A stretch of DNA of 64,000 bases, from NCBI GenBank assembly GCA_937975765.1, contig CALJUR010000008.1, positions 62,001 through 126,000 of the forward strand. Reading direction: 5' to 3'. Shown one piece after another: positions 7,958-16,584 of this stretch; within the stretch, counting starts at the first letter, position 1; every line of letters starts with the position of its first letter. A model generated the notes under the pieces. The model did no database searches. It was not told where the DNA came from and worked only from the letters and a program-made list of their open reading frames with translations. The translations under genes and the position numbers were made by a program. Source of the stretch: an uncultured Myxococcales bacterium (lineage in GTDB: Bacteria; Myxococcota_A; UBA9042; DTJE01).

Positions 7958-8740
7958 GTGGCGGATCGGGGGACGAAGGCGACGGGAAGGGCGGCGTTCG
8001 TGGCCGCCATCGCCTGCATGACGGGGATTGCCGCCTGTGCCGCGAGGACCCAGGCGGTGCGCGCCGGCGAGGCGCCCGTTGCCGCCATGGTTGCGCCGGA
8101 GCCTTCGACCCTCCCGCCGGAAGAGGAGGTTCCGCGGCCCGGGGCCCGCCCGCCGTCCGTCCCCACGTACGCCGTCCGCGCGCCCGAACGTCCCGGCGGA
8201 CCGCGTGGAGGCGACGAGAACGCGGCGGTCGCCGACCGCCGGAAGCCCGCCTCCTTCCCGTACGTGCCGCGCCGGATCCCGTGCGAGGAACTGGCCCGCA
8301 TCGCACGCGAGGTGGCGGCTCGCCAGGGACTGGATGCCGGCCTGCTGATCGGCGTGATGCGCGTCGAGAGCGCCTTCGCCGCCAACGCGATCTCCGACGC
8401 AGCCGCCGTCGGCCTGACCCAGGTGCTGCCCTGGATCGGCGACAAACTGCAGTGCGGGGACCTGTTCGATCCGGCCAGCAACGTCGATTGCGGCGCCAAG
8501 GTGCTGGCCCGCTGGCTGGCGAGGTTCGACGGCAACCTGGTGTCGGCGCTGTCGGGCTACAACGCGGGGCACGGGATGCCGACGCGGGCCCGCGAGGAAC
8601 GGCGCGTCCCGCGGAACTTCCAGTACGTCGAGGACGTGCTGCGGAACCGTTCGCGCTTCCTGAGGCACGGATGCCCCGCCTGGGATCGGACTGCGGTTGA
8701 CGCAACGTCTCAGGGAATCTATCCTTCTTCCCGCCCGTAA
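7958..8740 (+). CDS. Lytic transglycosylase (SLT domain), predicted lipoprotein
   Basis: About 260 residues from GTG 7958, chosen because GAAGGGG lies eight bases upstream; GTG 7949 is also in frame. The N-terminal hydrophobic stretch ends in a lipobox (GIAAC). After a Pro-rich linker, the SLT domain (about 115-235) shows the catalytic Glu in VMRVESAF, GLTQVLP, the Cys pair around QCGDLFDP...NVDCG, SGYNAG and the closing YVEDV. The enzyme cleaves the MurNAc-GlcNAc bond to give 1,6-anhydroMurNAc and would act in the periplasm, tethered to a membrane. Confidence 0.9.
   Translation: MADRGTKATGRAAFVAAIACMTGIAACAARTQAVRAGEAPVAAMVAPEPSTLPPEEEVPRPGARPPSVPTYAVRAPERPGGPRGGDENAAVADRRKPASFPYVPRRIPCEELARIAREVAARQGLDAGLLIGVMRVESAFAANAISDAAAVGLTQVLPWIGDKLQCGDLFDPASNVDCGAKVLARWLARFDGNLVSALSGYNAGHGMPTRAREERRVPRNFQYVEDVLRNRSRFLRHGCPAWDRTAVDATSQGIYPSSRP
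8697..8725 (+). promoter_or_regulatory. Sigma-70-like promoter for the coiled-coil gene at 8771
   Basis: TTGACG (8697-8702), 17-bp spacer, TATCCT (8720-8725), inside the last codons of the transglycosylase gene. The same TTGAC(C/G)-N17/18-TATCCT pattern precedes nadA and the pilin gene. Confidence 0.5.
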
Positions 8741-8770
8741 GGGCGTGCATTCGTGACCCGAGGAGCGATC

Positions 8771-9517
8771 ATGGCCGACCCGCACGACGATCCGCCCCCG
8801 ATGCCCCCCGGCGCGGACGCGCCTTTGCCGCCCAGGGGCGACGACGCGCCGCCTCTCCCGCCGCCTCCGCCCAAGGCGCGTTCCGTGCTGATGGACATCC
8901 TGGAACGCACCCGCGACGAGACGGAAACGGAGACCGCCCGGCTGATGCAGTCGATGCGGGCCAAGGAGGACGCCGAGCGCGCCCGGGTCGAGGAGGAGGA
9001 GCAGCGCAAGGCCGCCGAGGCGCGCGCCCGGGTCGAGGAGGAGCGACGCAAGCGCGAGGAAGCCCTCCGCGAGTACGAGGAGCGCAAGCAGCGCGAGGAA
9101 CAGGCCCGGATCGCGAAGGCCCAGCCCCAGCCGGATGTCGTGTCTGCAGCGAAGGCCCCTCCGCCGAAGTCGAAGGCGCCCGTCTATGCCGGCGCCGCGG
9201 TGGCGGTGGTGGTCGTGGCCGCGCTGGTCTTCTTCCTGGTTCCCCGGGGCAAGCCGGTCGAGATGACGCTGGACAAGCCGCTGGAAGTGGCGCGGCCCGG
9301 CATGGTGGTCGCGACCGCGGTGCCATACGGCGCCAAGGCGATGGAACAGGTCTCGTCGGCCCCGAACCCCGAGAAGGTCGTGGCCGTGATGCAGCCCGCG
9401 GAGTACAAGGCCCCGGCTCCCGTGGTCCGCAAGACCGGCCGGGCCACCCCCGCGTCGGCCCAGCCGGTGTTCAAGCTGACCGACGGCATCCTGGGCGGCA
9501 AGAAGGTCGTCAAGTAG
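8771..9517 (+). CDS. Single-pass membrane protein with cytoplasmic coiled coil
   Basis: 248 residues from ATG 8771, with GAGGAG seven bases upstream. In order: a Pro-rich start (residues about 7-35), a long charged coiled coil (about 45-118, rich in EERRKREEALREYEERK), a linker, one membrane helix (about 136-158, AGAAVAVVVVAALVFFLV) and a roughly 90-residue C-terminal region. The Pro-rich/coiled-coil/TM order resembles TonB/TolA-like or zinc-ribbon regulatory membrane proteins, but there is no recognisable C-terminal domain. Function is unknown. Confidence 0.8.
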   Translation: MADPHDDPPPMPPGADAPLPPRGDDAPPLPPPPPKARSVLMDILERTRDETETETARLMQSMRAKEDAERARVEEEEQRKAAEARARVEEERRKREEALREYEERKQREEQARIAKAQPQPDVVSAAKAPPPKSKAPVYAGAAVAVVVVAALVFFLVPRGKPVEMTLDKPLEVARPGMVVATAVPYGAKAMEQVSSAPNPEKVVAVMQPAEYKAPAPVVRKTGRATPASAQPVFKLTDGILGGKKVVK

Positions 9518-9547
9518 GCCCGCGGGTCCCTTCTCCCGGAGGCAGGC

Positions 9548-9871
9548 ATGACCGGCGCGCGCGTGGTGCTGGTGACCGCCCCGACCGGCGAGCCGGCCGC
9601 GACGATCGCGTCCCGGCTGGTCGAGGAGCGGCTGGCCGCGTGCGTCAACGTGGTGCCCGGCGTCCGGTCGATCTACCGCTGGGAAGGCCGGGTGTGCGAC
9701 GACCGCGAGGACCTGCTGGTGATCAAGACCGGGGCGGACCGCCTGGACGCGCTGGCGGCGCGGCTGAAGGAGATCCACCCGTACGAGGTGCCGGAGCTGC
9801 TGGCCCTGCCGGTCGAGGCGGCGGCTCAGGCCTACCTGGACTGGCTGCTGGCGGAGACGCGACCCGCTTGA
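9548..9871 (+). CDS. cutA: CutA divalent-cation tolerance protein
   Basis: 107 residues, the usual size of this trimeric PII-like ferredoxin-fold family. Diagnostic segments are RLVEERLAACVNVVPGV, SIYRWEGRV, LLVIKT and the closing HPYEVPELLALPV. CutA binds copper and other divalent metals in vitro; its physiological role is unsettled. A GGAGGC precedes the ATG by five bases. It lies between a coiled-coil membrane protein and a DMT exporter. Confidence 0.95.
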   Translation: MTGARVVLVTAPTGEPAATIASRLVEERLAACVNVVPGVRSIYRWEGRVCDDREDLLVIKTGADRLDALAARLKEIHPYEVPELLALPVEAAAQAYLDWLLAETRPA

Positions 9872-9905
9872 CCCGCCTGGGCGCCCCGACCGGCGCCGGA
9901 TCCCG

Positions 9906-10874
9906 ATGACGAAACCTGCCCAGAACCGGCGGACGGGACAGGACCTGCGAAGGGCCGTGGGCTACATGGTGCTGGCCTCGCTGCTGTTCGCGGTGATGGG
10001 CGCCTTCGTCAAGGCCTCGACGGCCCGGCTGCCGTTCCTGTTCGCGCTGCTGTTCCGCAACGCGATGGGGATGATCCCGCTGGCGGCCTGGTACCTGGCG
10101 ACCGGGGAACGCCCCCGCGCCGTGCGGCCCCGGCTGCTGTTCCTGCGCGCGCTGCTGGGCTTCACGGCGATGTTCCTCTTCTTCCTGTCGATCGGGGCGC
10201 TGCCCCTGTCGACCGCGACGGTCCTGAACTACATGTCGCCGGTGTTCGTGGTGCTGCTGTCGGCGTCGTTCCGGCGCGACCGGACCGCCCTGGGACTGCT
10301 GCCGTTCGTGGGGGTGGCGTTCGCGGGTGTCGTGCTGGTGGTGGGCTTCGACCCGGACGGCTCGTGGGGGGCGACCGGCCTCGGCGTGCTGTCCGCGGTG
10401 TTCGCGGCCCTGGCCTACCTGACGGTGCGCGAACTGTCGGCGACCGAGTCGTCCGCGACGATCGTGTGGCATTTCTCGGCCTGGGGAGCGGTCCTCTCGG
10501 CGCTCGTGCTGGTGGTTGCGTGGGCGATGGACCTGGGGAACGTGCCATGGGACGGGGTGGCATCGGCGCTGGCGGACCCGGTCTCGCTGGGGTGCCTGTG
10601 CGCCGTCGGGCTGTTCGGCACCCTGGCGCAACTGGCGATGACGTCGGCGTACGCGCGGGCCAGCGCCCCGGTCATCTCGCCCATCTCGTACCTGACCCCG
10701 GTGCTGTCCTACGCCCTGGGGATCGCGCTGTTCGATGACCCGCTGACGGCCTCTGCCCTGGGCGGGGGCGCGCTGGTGATCGGGGCGTCGATCGCGCTGC
10801 TGCGTCTGTCGGCGGCCCGGCCGGCGGTCACGCGGGAAGACCCGCCACGCGGCGAAGCACGTCCCGGGTCCTGA
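9906..10874 (+). CDS. EamA-family (DMT superfamily) permease
   Basis: 322 residues with about ten membrane helices in two EamA halves (about 20-150 and 165-300). The N-terminal half carries RNAMGMIPLAAWYL and LNYMSPVFVVLLSA, features of RarD/EamA exporters of amino acids or metabolites; substrate unknown. Its last 47 bases overlap, tail to tail, the 3' end of the glycosyltransferase gene on the other strand. Confidence 0.9.
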   Translation: MTKPAQNRRTGQDLRRAVGYMVLASLLFAVMGAFVKASTARLPFLFALLFRNAMGMIPLAAWYLATGERPRAVRPRLLFLRALLGFTAMFLFFLSIGALPLSTATVLNYMSPVFVVLLSASFRRDRTALGLLPFVGVAFAGVVLVVGFDPDGSWGATGLGVLSAVFAALAYLTVRELSATESSATIVWHFSAWGAVLSALVLVVAWAMDLGNVPWDGVASALADPVSLGCLCAVGLFGTLAQLAMTSAYARASAPVISPISYLTPVLSYALGIALFDDPLTASALGGGALVIGASIALLRLSAARPAVTREDPPRGEARPGS

Positions 10875-11982
10875 GGGCGGTCTTCTCCCACGAGAACTGT
10901 GCCGCCCGCCGCAGGCCGGCCTGCACCCGCGCGGCACGGCCGGACGCATCGTGCAGCACCCGGTCGATCGCGTCCCGGATCTCCTGCACGCTGGACGGGT
11001 CGAACCTCTCGGCCGCGTCGCCGGCCACCTCGGGGATCGACGAGACATCCGCGCAGGCCACGGGCACCCCGCTGGCCATCGCCTCCAGCACGGGCAGCCC
11101 GAACCCCTCGTACAACGACGGGAAGACGAACAGGTCGCACGCCGCGTACAGGTGGGGCAGCAGGTCGACCCGCACGGCCCCGGGCAGCCGGATGTCGGCG
11201 CAGGCCGGCGAGGCCGCGGCCTCCCGGCGGATCTCCCCGGCGCGGGTCCAGTCCGGACCGGCCAGGACCAGCTGGTGCGGCAGGTCCGGGTGGGCCGCCT
11301 TCAGCGACGCGAAGGCCCGGATCAGCCCGACGTGGTTCTTGCCGGGGTGTTCCAGCCGGGCCACGTACAGCACGAACGGCCGGTCCAGGCCCAGTTCGCG
11401 GCTCAGAAGGTCGCGCGACGCGGCCGTGTCCCGGGGGTGGAACACGGCGGGATCACACGCCAGCGGCGTCACCGTGACCCGTTCGGGCGGCACGTGCCCG
11501 TGCTCGACGATGTCCCTCCGGCTGTTCTCGCTGACGGTCAGGACGTGGTCCAGCCGGCGCATCAGCGCGGGCAGCACGTGCCGGATGTAGAAGACGCGCG
11601 CCGGGTCGTACTTGCCGGCGATGTGCAGCGCGGCGAAGTCGTGCACGGTGCCGACCGTCGGGCAGGGGCACCAGGCGGGCAGGCGGCGGTTTCCGGCGGG
11701 CAGGAACAGCACGTCGTACCCGCGCAGCGCGCACCATGCCGGCAGCGCGGACTGGTGCCAGGCGATGTCGGCCAGGGGGTGCGTCAGCCGGCCCGGCAGT
11801 TCGCGGACCGCCGCCGTCGTCTCGCGCACGAACGCGTCCCGCTCGGCGCGGTGCACCAGGACCTCGTACTCGTCGTCGCCGTCCGGGTCCAGGCGGGGCA
11901 GTTCCCGGATCAACTGGGCCGCGTAGCGCCCGATGCCGGAACGCCCGGCGTCGCACCCGAACGTCGTGATCCCGACGCGCAT
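10828..11982 (-). CDS. Glycosyltransferase family 4 (GT-B fold)
   Basis: A 384-residue retaining glycosyltransferase. The N-terminal Rossmann domain begins with MRVGITTFGCDAGRSGIGRY, an acceptor-side GIGRY pattern seen in mannosyltransferases. The C-terminal donor domain has the EX7E motif in YEGFGLPVLEAMASGVPVA (about residues 295-312). It is cytoplasmic or peripheral and would transfer a sugar from a nucleotide donor. GAGGAGGCGGAG lies directly before the ATG. It is the last gene of a leftward block of four GT4 genes (15568 to 10828), ten bases after its neighbour. Confidence 0.93.
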   Translation of the reverse strand: MRVGITTFGCDAGRSGIGRYAAQLIRELPRLDPDGDDEYEVLVHRAERDAFVRETTAAVRELPGRLTHPLADIAWHQSALPAWCALRGYDVLFLPAGNRRLPAWCPCPTVGTVHDFAALHIAGKYDPARVFYIRHVLPALMRRLDHVLTVSENSRRDIVEHGHVPPERVTVTPLACDPAVFHPRDTAASRDLLSRELGLDRPFVLYVARLEHPGKNHVGLIRAFASLKAAHPDLPHQLVLAGPDWTRAGEIRREAAASPACADIRLPGAVRVDLLPHLYAACDLFVFPSLYEGFGLPVLEAMASGVPVACADVSSIPEVAGDAAERFDPSSVQEIRDAIDRVLHDASGRAARVQAGLRRAAQFSWEKTALRTRDVLRRVAGLPA

Positions 11983-11992
11983 CTCCGCCTCC

Positions 11993-13156
11993 TCAGTCCG
12001 CTTGCGGGTCCCGGCCGGCCAGCACCGATTCCAGGCGGGCCACGTACCCCTCGAACGGGAATCGCTCGCGGGCGACCCGGCGGGCCCGGGCTCCCAGGCG
12101 TGCGGCCAGCCCGTCGTCGCGCAGCAGTTGCCCGATCCGATCGGCCAGCCCGTCCACGTCGCGGTCGGGGGCCAGCAGCCCCGTCTCGCCGTCCAGGCAC
12201 CAGTCCGGGATGCCGCCCACCGAGAAGGCCGCGACGGGCCGTCCCCGGTGCATCGCCTCCAGCCCGACCATGCCGAACGGCTCGGGCCAGCGGGAGGGCA
12301 CCGCCACGATCCGCGCCTGCCGGTACCAGGCCGGAAGGTCCCCGGAGGCCAGGAACCCCGGGAAACGGACCCGGTCCGACAGGCCCAGTCGCGAAGACAG
12401 GCGCTGAAGCCGGTCCCGGGCGTTGCCGTCGCCCGCCAGGACCAGGTCCCAGGGCTCGCGGACGCGCGCCAGGGCCTGCAGCAGCAGGTCGACGCCCTTG
12501 CCCCGGATCAGCTGGCCGACGAACAGGACGAGACGGCCGGAAGGCGGGGGGGGCGGCGGCTCGTCGGGGACGTGCACCGCGGGCGGGACGACGTGGATGC
12601 GGTCCTCCGGGAAGCCGTTCATCCGCAGTTCGTCGCGCATGAACCGGCTGGCGACCAGCAGCGCGTCCAGGTCGCGGTTGCGCCGCATCTCGCGGGCGTG
12701 GGCGGGCACGTCGGCGAACCCGATCGGCAGCGGCCCGCCGGTCGATCGCCGCAGGAACGCCAGGTCCAGCCAGCAGCGCCAGCCGGCGGGGTACCGGCAG
12801 GTGCGGTCTGGCCACGCGAAGTACTTGTGGCTGCGCGGGCAGCACAGGTCGTGGTCGTGCACCATGCGGACGCGGCGGCACGCCCCCGCGGGGGGCAGGG
12901 CGGGCCACTTGTGGAAGTAGGCGACGTCGGCCCGGAACGCGTCGGCGGTGCGGGCCAGCGAGTCCGCGGGGGCATCCGCGACGCAGGTCACGCCGTCGAA
13001 GCGGGCCGCGAAACCGTCGGGATCCCGCGGCGTCGGGCGCAGGAACGCCAGGTGGCACGCGTGGCCCCGCGCCCGCAGCGCCGCGGCGACCTCCGCGACG
13101 TTCTGCTCGACGCCGCCCTGGAAGCCGCACTGCTCATGCACGAACAGGATGCGCAC
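11993..13156 (-). CDS. Glycosyltransferase family 4 (GT-B fold)
   Basis: 387 residues from GTG 13156, chosen because GAGGAGG lies about seven bases upstream and the product then begins directly with the first Rossmann strand (RILFVHEQCGFQGGVEQN). The donor domain holds EPFGMVGLEAMHRGRPVAA, the EX7E motif with two Glu seven residues apart. The start lies 23 bases inside the end of the upstream glycosyltransferase gene, so translation is likely coupled. A Cys-rich patch with HDHDLCCPRSHKYF resembles an extra loop. Sugar specificity unknown. Confidence 0.92.
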   Translation of the reverse strand: MRILFVHEQCGFQGGVEQNVAEVAAALRARGHACHLAFLRPTPRDPDGFAARFDGVTCVADAPADSLARTADAFRADVAYFHKWPALPPAGACRRVRMVHDHDLCCPRSHKYFAWPDRTCRYPAGWRCWLDLAFLRRSTGGPLPIGFADVPAHAREMRRNRDLDALLVASRFMRDELRMNGFPEDRIHVVPPAVHVPDEPPPPPPSGRLVLFVGQLIRGKGVDLLLQALARVREPWDLVLAGDGNARDRLQRLSSRLGLSDRVRFPGFLASGDLPAWYRQARIVAVPSRWPEPFGMVGLEAMHRGRPVAAFSVGGIPDWCLDGETGLLAPDRDVDGLADRIGQLLRDDGLAARLGARARRVARERFPFEGYVARLESVLAGRDPQAD

Positions 13157-14378
13157 GCACCGCCTCCTCGTACACGCCCACCAGACGCCTCGTCGCGGCG
13201 TCCCAGGAGAACTCGCCCCGCGCCCGCGCACGGCCCTCGCCGCCCAGCCGGGCCGCCGCCTCGGGCGACGACAGCAGATCGTCCGTCGCCCGGGCCATCG
13301 CGTCCAGGTCGTCCGGGTCGGCCAGCATGCCGTCCATGCCGTGGCGCACGAAGTCCGGCACCCCCCCGACGCGGCTGGCCACCACGGGCAGCCCCGCCGC
13401 CCAGGCCTCCAGGATCACGATCCCGAACGGCTCGTGCACGGACGGCAGCAGGAAGACCTGCGCGGAATGGTAGGCGTCGACCAGGTCGGGCGAGCCGGCG
13501 GCAACCCCCTTCAGGACCGTCATCCGGCCGGACACGCCCAGCGCCGCGGCCTCCGCCTCGATGGCGTCCGCGTACGCCGGGTTCGTGACGTGGCCCACCA
13601 GGACCAGGCGCAGCCGCGAATCCCGGGCCAGCAGGGCGTGCAGCAGGCGTACCGCCAGCACCTGGTTCTTCTGGGGGTCCAGCCGCCCGACGCACAGCAG
13701 CACGCGGTCCTCCGGTGCGATCCCGTGCCGGGCCCGGAAGCCCGGGCCGTCCCCCGTCGCGAAGCGGTCCGGATCGACGCCGTTCGGGAAGTAGACGACG
13801 TTCGTCCGCGGGTGCCGCCGCTGCATCTCCTGCTGCTCCCGGCGGCCCAGCACCAGCACGGCCGCGGCGTCGTCCATCACCCGTCGCGAGCCGACCAGCG
13901 CCCCCAGCGCCCGCCCCCACTCGAAGGCGCCGCGGGTCGGGTCGATGTAGGACTGCGCCTCCGTTCCGGCCGCGTCGTGCAGGCCGCCGTGCACCGACAC
14001 GACGTACGGGATCCGCCGCAGCCGCGCGGCCGTCCGCACGATGCCGCCCAGGCGCTTGCCGGTGTGCAGGTGCAGGGCGTCCAGCCCCGGGTACCGCAGC
14101 AGCGCCAGCAGCAGCCGGTGCGAGAAGAGATTCCCGCCTTTCAGGTCCAGTTGGTGCCGCGCCGCGGCCGACAGCCCGAGGTACGGGTAGACGTAAGGGA
14201 AGCGCCGCACGGGAACGCCGTCGATCGTCTCGGCCGCCATACCGCCCAGCGCGTCCGTCGTCAGGATCTCGGTGCGGTGGCCCAGCGACAGCAGGCGGCG
14301 CGACGTCTCCAGCACGACGGACTCGGTCCCGCCCCAGTGGGACTGGACGAAACGTCGTGGCACCTGCACCACCGTCAT
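13134..14378 (-). CDS. Glycosyltransferase family 4 (GT-B fold)
   Basis: A 414-residue GT4 enzyme. N-terminal domain from TVVQVPRRFVQSHWGGTE; donor domain with GVDPDRF, LLCVGRLDPQKNQ and the EX7E motif HEPFGIVILEAWAAGLPVVA. The ATG overlaps the upstream stop in an ATGA (14375-14378), and its own end overlaps the next GT4 gene. Third from the 3' end of the four-gene block; a role in surface-polysaccharide assembly is inferred from the cluster. Confidence 0.93.
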   Translation of the reverse strand: MTVVQVPRRFVQSHWGGTESVVLETSRRLLSLGHRTEILTTDALGGMAAETIDGVPVRRFPYVYPYLGLSAAARHQLDLKGGNLFSHRLLLALLRYPGLDALHLHTGKRLGGIVRTAARLRRIPYVVSVHGGLHDAAGTEAQSYIDPTRGAFEWGRALGALVGSRRVMDDAAAVLVLGRREQQEMQRRHPRTNVVYFPNGVDPDRFATGDGPGFRARHGIAPEDRVLLCVGRLDPQKNQVLAVRLLHALLARDSRLRLVLVGHVTNPAYADAIEAEAAALGVSGRMTVLKGVAAGSPDLVDAYHSAQVFLLPSVHEPFGIVILEAWAAGLPVVASRVGGVPDFVRHGMDGMLADPDDLDAMARATDDLLSSPEAAARLGGEGRARARGEFSWDAATRRLVGVYEEAVRAHPVRA

Positions 14379-15568
14379 CGAGCCGCCCCCGCGACCTGGG
14401 CCAGCAGGGCCTCCAGGTCGTCCACGTAGCGTCGCATCGGGACCCGGTTCTCCACCATCGCGCGCGCCTCGCGGGCCAGCCGCGTCCGCAGCGCCCCGTC
14501 GTCCAGCAGCCGGGCCAGCGCCGCCGCCAGCGCCGCGGCGTCCCCCTTCGGGAAGACCAGGGCGTTCCCGTCGTGCTCCAGGAACTCGGCCTGGCCGCCG
14601 TCCGCGGTGCTGGCCACCGGGGTGCCGCTGGCCATCGCCTCCAGGTGCGTCAGGCCGAAGGGCTCCTCCCAGATCGACGGGAACACGAAGACGTCGTGGT
14701 TGCGGTACAGCGCGGGCAGTTCCTCGTGGGGCAGGCGGCCCAGGAAGGTCGCCGGGGCACGATGCTCGGCCGCCATCGCGCGCAGCCGGTCCGGGTAGTC
14801 GCCCGGCCCGTCGCCGGCCACGTCCAGGACCAGGTCGCGTCCGTCCCGGGCCAGGATGCCGGCTGCCTCGACCAGCGTGTGGACACCCTTGTCCGGGTGA
14901 AGCTGGCCGGTATACAGCAGCCGGGCCGGCGCGTGCAGCGAACCGGGGTCCGCCTTCGGCGGGAAGCGCTGGATCGGGATGCCCTGGTACACGATCCGGG
15001 CGTGAGCGACCGGCAGTCCTTCGCGAGCCAGCGTGTCGCGCAGCCGGTGGCTGATGCAGGCCAGGTGGTCCATGCGCAGCGACGGCAGCCAGAGGTCCCG
15101 GAAGGGCCCGCCGTCCAGCACGCGTCGCGCCAGGCCGGCCGCGCCGTCGAAGGGACCCGGCACGAACGCCCGCAGGTGCCCGTCGTTCACCGTGAACAGC
15201 GTCGGAACGCCGGCGTCCCGGGCGGCCCGGGCGGCGCCCAGCGTCAGCCGCAACTGGCTGAACACGAAGGCGACGTCCGGCCGCGCGTCGCGGATGGCGT
15301 CCCGCGCGGCCCGGGCGTTCAGGATCGACACGGCCAGGTCGCGCATGCGGTCCAGCGACGCGGGCTGTCCGAACGGCACGGTCAGGCGCAGCACCCGGCG
15401 CACGTCCGGCACGGGAGGCTCCCCCGGCAGGACCGGCCCGCCGTCCGAGGACAGCACCACGACCTGGTGGCCGCGGGCGGCCAGTTCGGCGCACACCTGC
15501 CCGCAGAGGATCTCGTATCCGCCCAGCGCGCGGGGCGGGAACAGGTTCGAAATCACCAGGATCCTCAC
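14375..15568 (-). CDS. Glycosyltransferase family 4 (GT-B fold)
   Basis: 397 residues from GTG 15568 (GGGAGG six bases upstream); the product then starts RILVISNLFPPRALGGYE, the usual GT4 N-terminus. The donor domain has LLYTGQLHPDKGVHTLVEAA and EEPFGLTHLEAMASGTPVAS. It is the promoter-proximal gene of the glycosyltransferase block, divergent from the GT2 gene at 15733. The 164-base divergent region carries one GGTGACTGTCCCC repeat. Confidence 0.93.
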   Translation of the reverse strand: MRILVISNLFPPRALGGYEILCGQVCAELAARGHQVVVLSSDGGPVLPGEPPVPDVRRVLRLTVPFGQPASLDRMRDLAVSILNARAARDAIRDARPDVAFVFSQLRLTLGAARAARDAGVPTLFTVNDGHLRAFVPGPFDGAAGLARRVLDGGPFRDLWLPSLRMDHLACISHRLRDTLAREGLPVAHARIVYQGIPIQRFPPKADPGSLHAPARLLYTGQLHPDKGVHTLVEAAGILARDGRDLVLDVAGDGPGDYPDRLRAMAAEHRAPATFLGRLPHEELPALYRNHDVFVFPSIWEEPFGLTHLEAMASGTPVASTADGGQAEFLEHDGNALVFPKGDAAALAAALARLLDDGALRTRLAREARAMVENRVPMRRYVDDLEALLAQVAGAAR

Positions 15569-15659
15569 GAAGCCTCCCGCGGACGCATGCAGGTTCGAAA
15601 CGGACACCCAACGCTAGCACGGTCCCGCCGGGCGAGGAAAGACGGCGGGTTGGGTCGCC

Positions 15660-15678
15660 AATAATGGTGACTGTCCCC
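15660..15678 (+). repeat. Solo copy of the GGTGACTGTCCCC repeat
   Basis: AATAATGGTGACTGTCCCC matches the right arm of the 7019-7134 inverted repeat base for base over its first 18 positions, then runs into CGATTTCCGACACGGG. It lies in the divergent region between the GT4 block and the GT2 gene. It is a half-site only, with no opposing arm nearby. Confidence 0.75.
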
Positions 15679-15732
15679 GATTTCCGACACGGGCTAGACT
15701 TCACGGGTCGAACCCGGGCGGGCGAGGGCGTG

Positions 15733-16584
15733 ATGAAGCCGTGCGTGGTGATGCGCGCGCACAACGACATGCCGCTGGTGCGGGAGGCCCTGGACGCCCT
15801 GGCGCGCCAGACCGTGCCGTTCGACCTCGTCGCCTTCGACAACGCCTCCTCCGACGGCACCCGGGAGGCCCTGGCGGCGATCGCCGCGCGGGTGATCGAC
15901 GTGCCGGCGGGGCAGTACGTGCCCGGGCGCGTGCTGAACCAGGCGATGCAGGCCACCCAGGGCGAGGTGGTCGCGTTCCTGAACAGCGACTGCACGCCGG
16001 TGGACACGCACTGGCTGCAGCGCCTGCTGGAGGCCGCGAGCGACCCGAAGGTGGCGGCGGTGTTCGGACGGCAGGTGGCCCGGCCGGGGTGCCACCCGAT
16101 CCATGCCCTGGACACCGAGAGGGCTTACGGCGACGGCCACCTGAACCGCACGTGGATGCACTTCTTCTCGATGGCGTCCTCCGCGATCCGGCGATCCGCC
16201 TGGCAGGCGATGCCCTTCGACGAGGCGCTGCGGTACTCCGAGGACATCGAGTGGACCTGGCGGGCGCGCAGGGCCGGCTGGGAGGTCCGCTACGTCGCGG
16301 ACTCCGTGGTGATGCACTCGCACGACTACACGCTGCGCCAGTTGTACCGGCGGCACGCGGGCGAGGGTCGGGCCGACGCGCGGATCTTCGACTGGACGCC
16401 CTGGCAGCGCAGCCTGCTGCGGTTCTCGGTGCTTCCCTACGGCCGGCAGGTGCTGTCCGACTGGCGGGACCTGGCGGCCCGGGGCGAGTGGAAGGCGCTG
16501 GCGGAGGCCCCCGTGATCCGTGCGGTCCAGTTCGCGGGACGGCGGTCCGGCTTCCGGGAAGGCCTGAAGGAACGGGAACGATGA
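15733..16584 (+). CDS. Glycosyltransferase family 2 (GT-A fold)
   Basis: A 283-residue enzyme starting at the second codon of a GTG-ATG pair. GT-A features in order: nucleotide-binding strand MKPCVVMRAHND, AFDNASSDGT, the DXD-type NSDCTP (about residues 95-100) and the catalytic-base motif SEDIEWTWRA (about 175). It lacks membrane helices, so it is cytoplasmic and resembles rhamnosyl- or related sugar transferases. It overlaps the next gene by an ATGA, suggesting an operon of two. Its TGA is shared with the start of the nucleotidyltransferase-like gene. Confidence 0.9.
   Translation: MKPCVVMRAHNDMPLVREALDALARQTVPFDLVAFDNASSDGTREALAAIAARVIDVPAGQYVPGRVLNQAMQATQGEVVAFLNSDCTPVDTHWLQRLLEAASDPKVAAVFGRQVARPGCHPIHALDTERAYGDGHLNRTWMHFFSMASSAIRRSAWQAMPFDEALRYSEDIEWTWRARRAGWEVRYVADSVVMHSHDYTLRQLYRRHAGEGRADARIFDWTPWQRSLLRFSVLPYGRQVLSDWRDLAARGEWKALAEAPVIRAVQFAGRRSGFREGLKERER

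Noticed and set aside
15695..15700. TAGACT as -10 for the GT2 gene
   Set aside because: No -35 at 16-19 bp, so evidence is too thin to list as a promoter.
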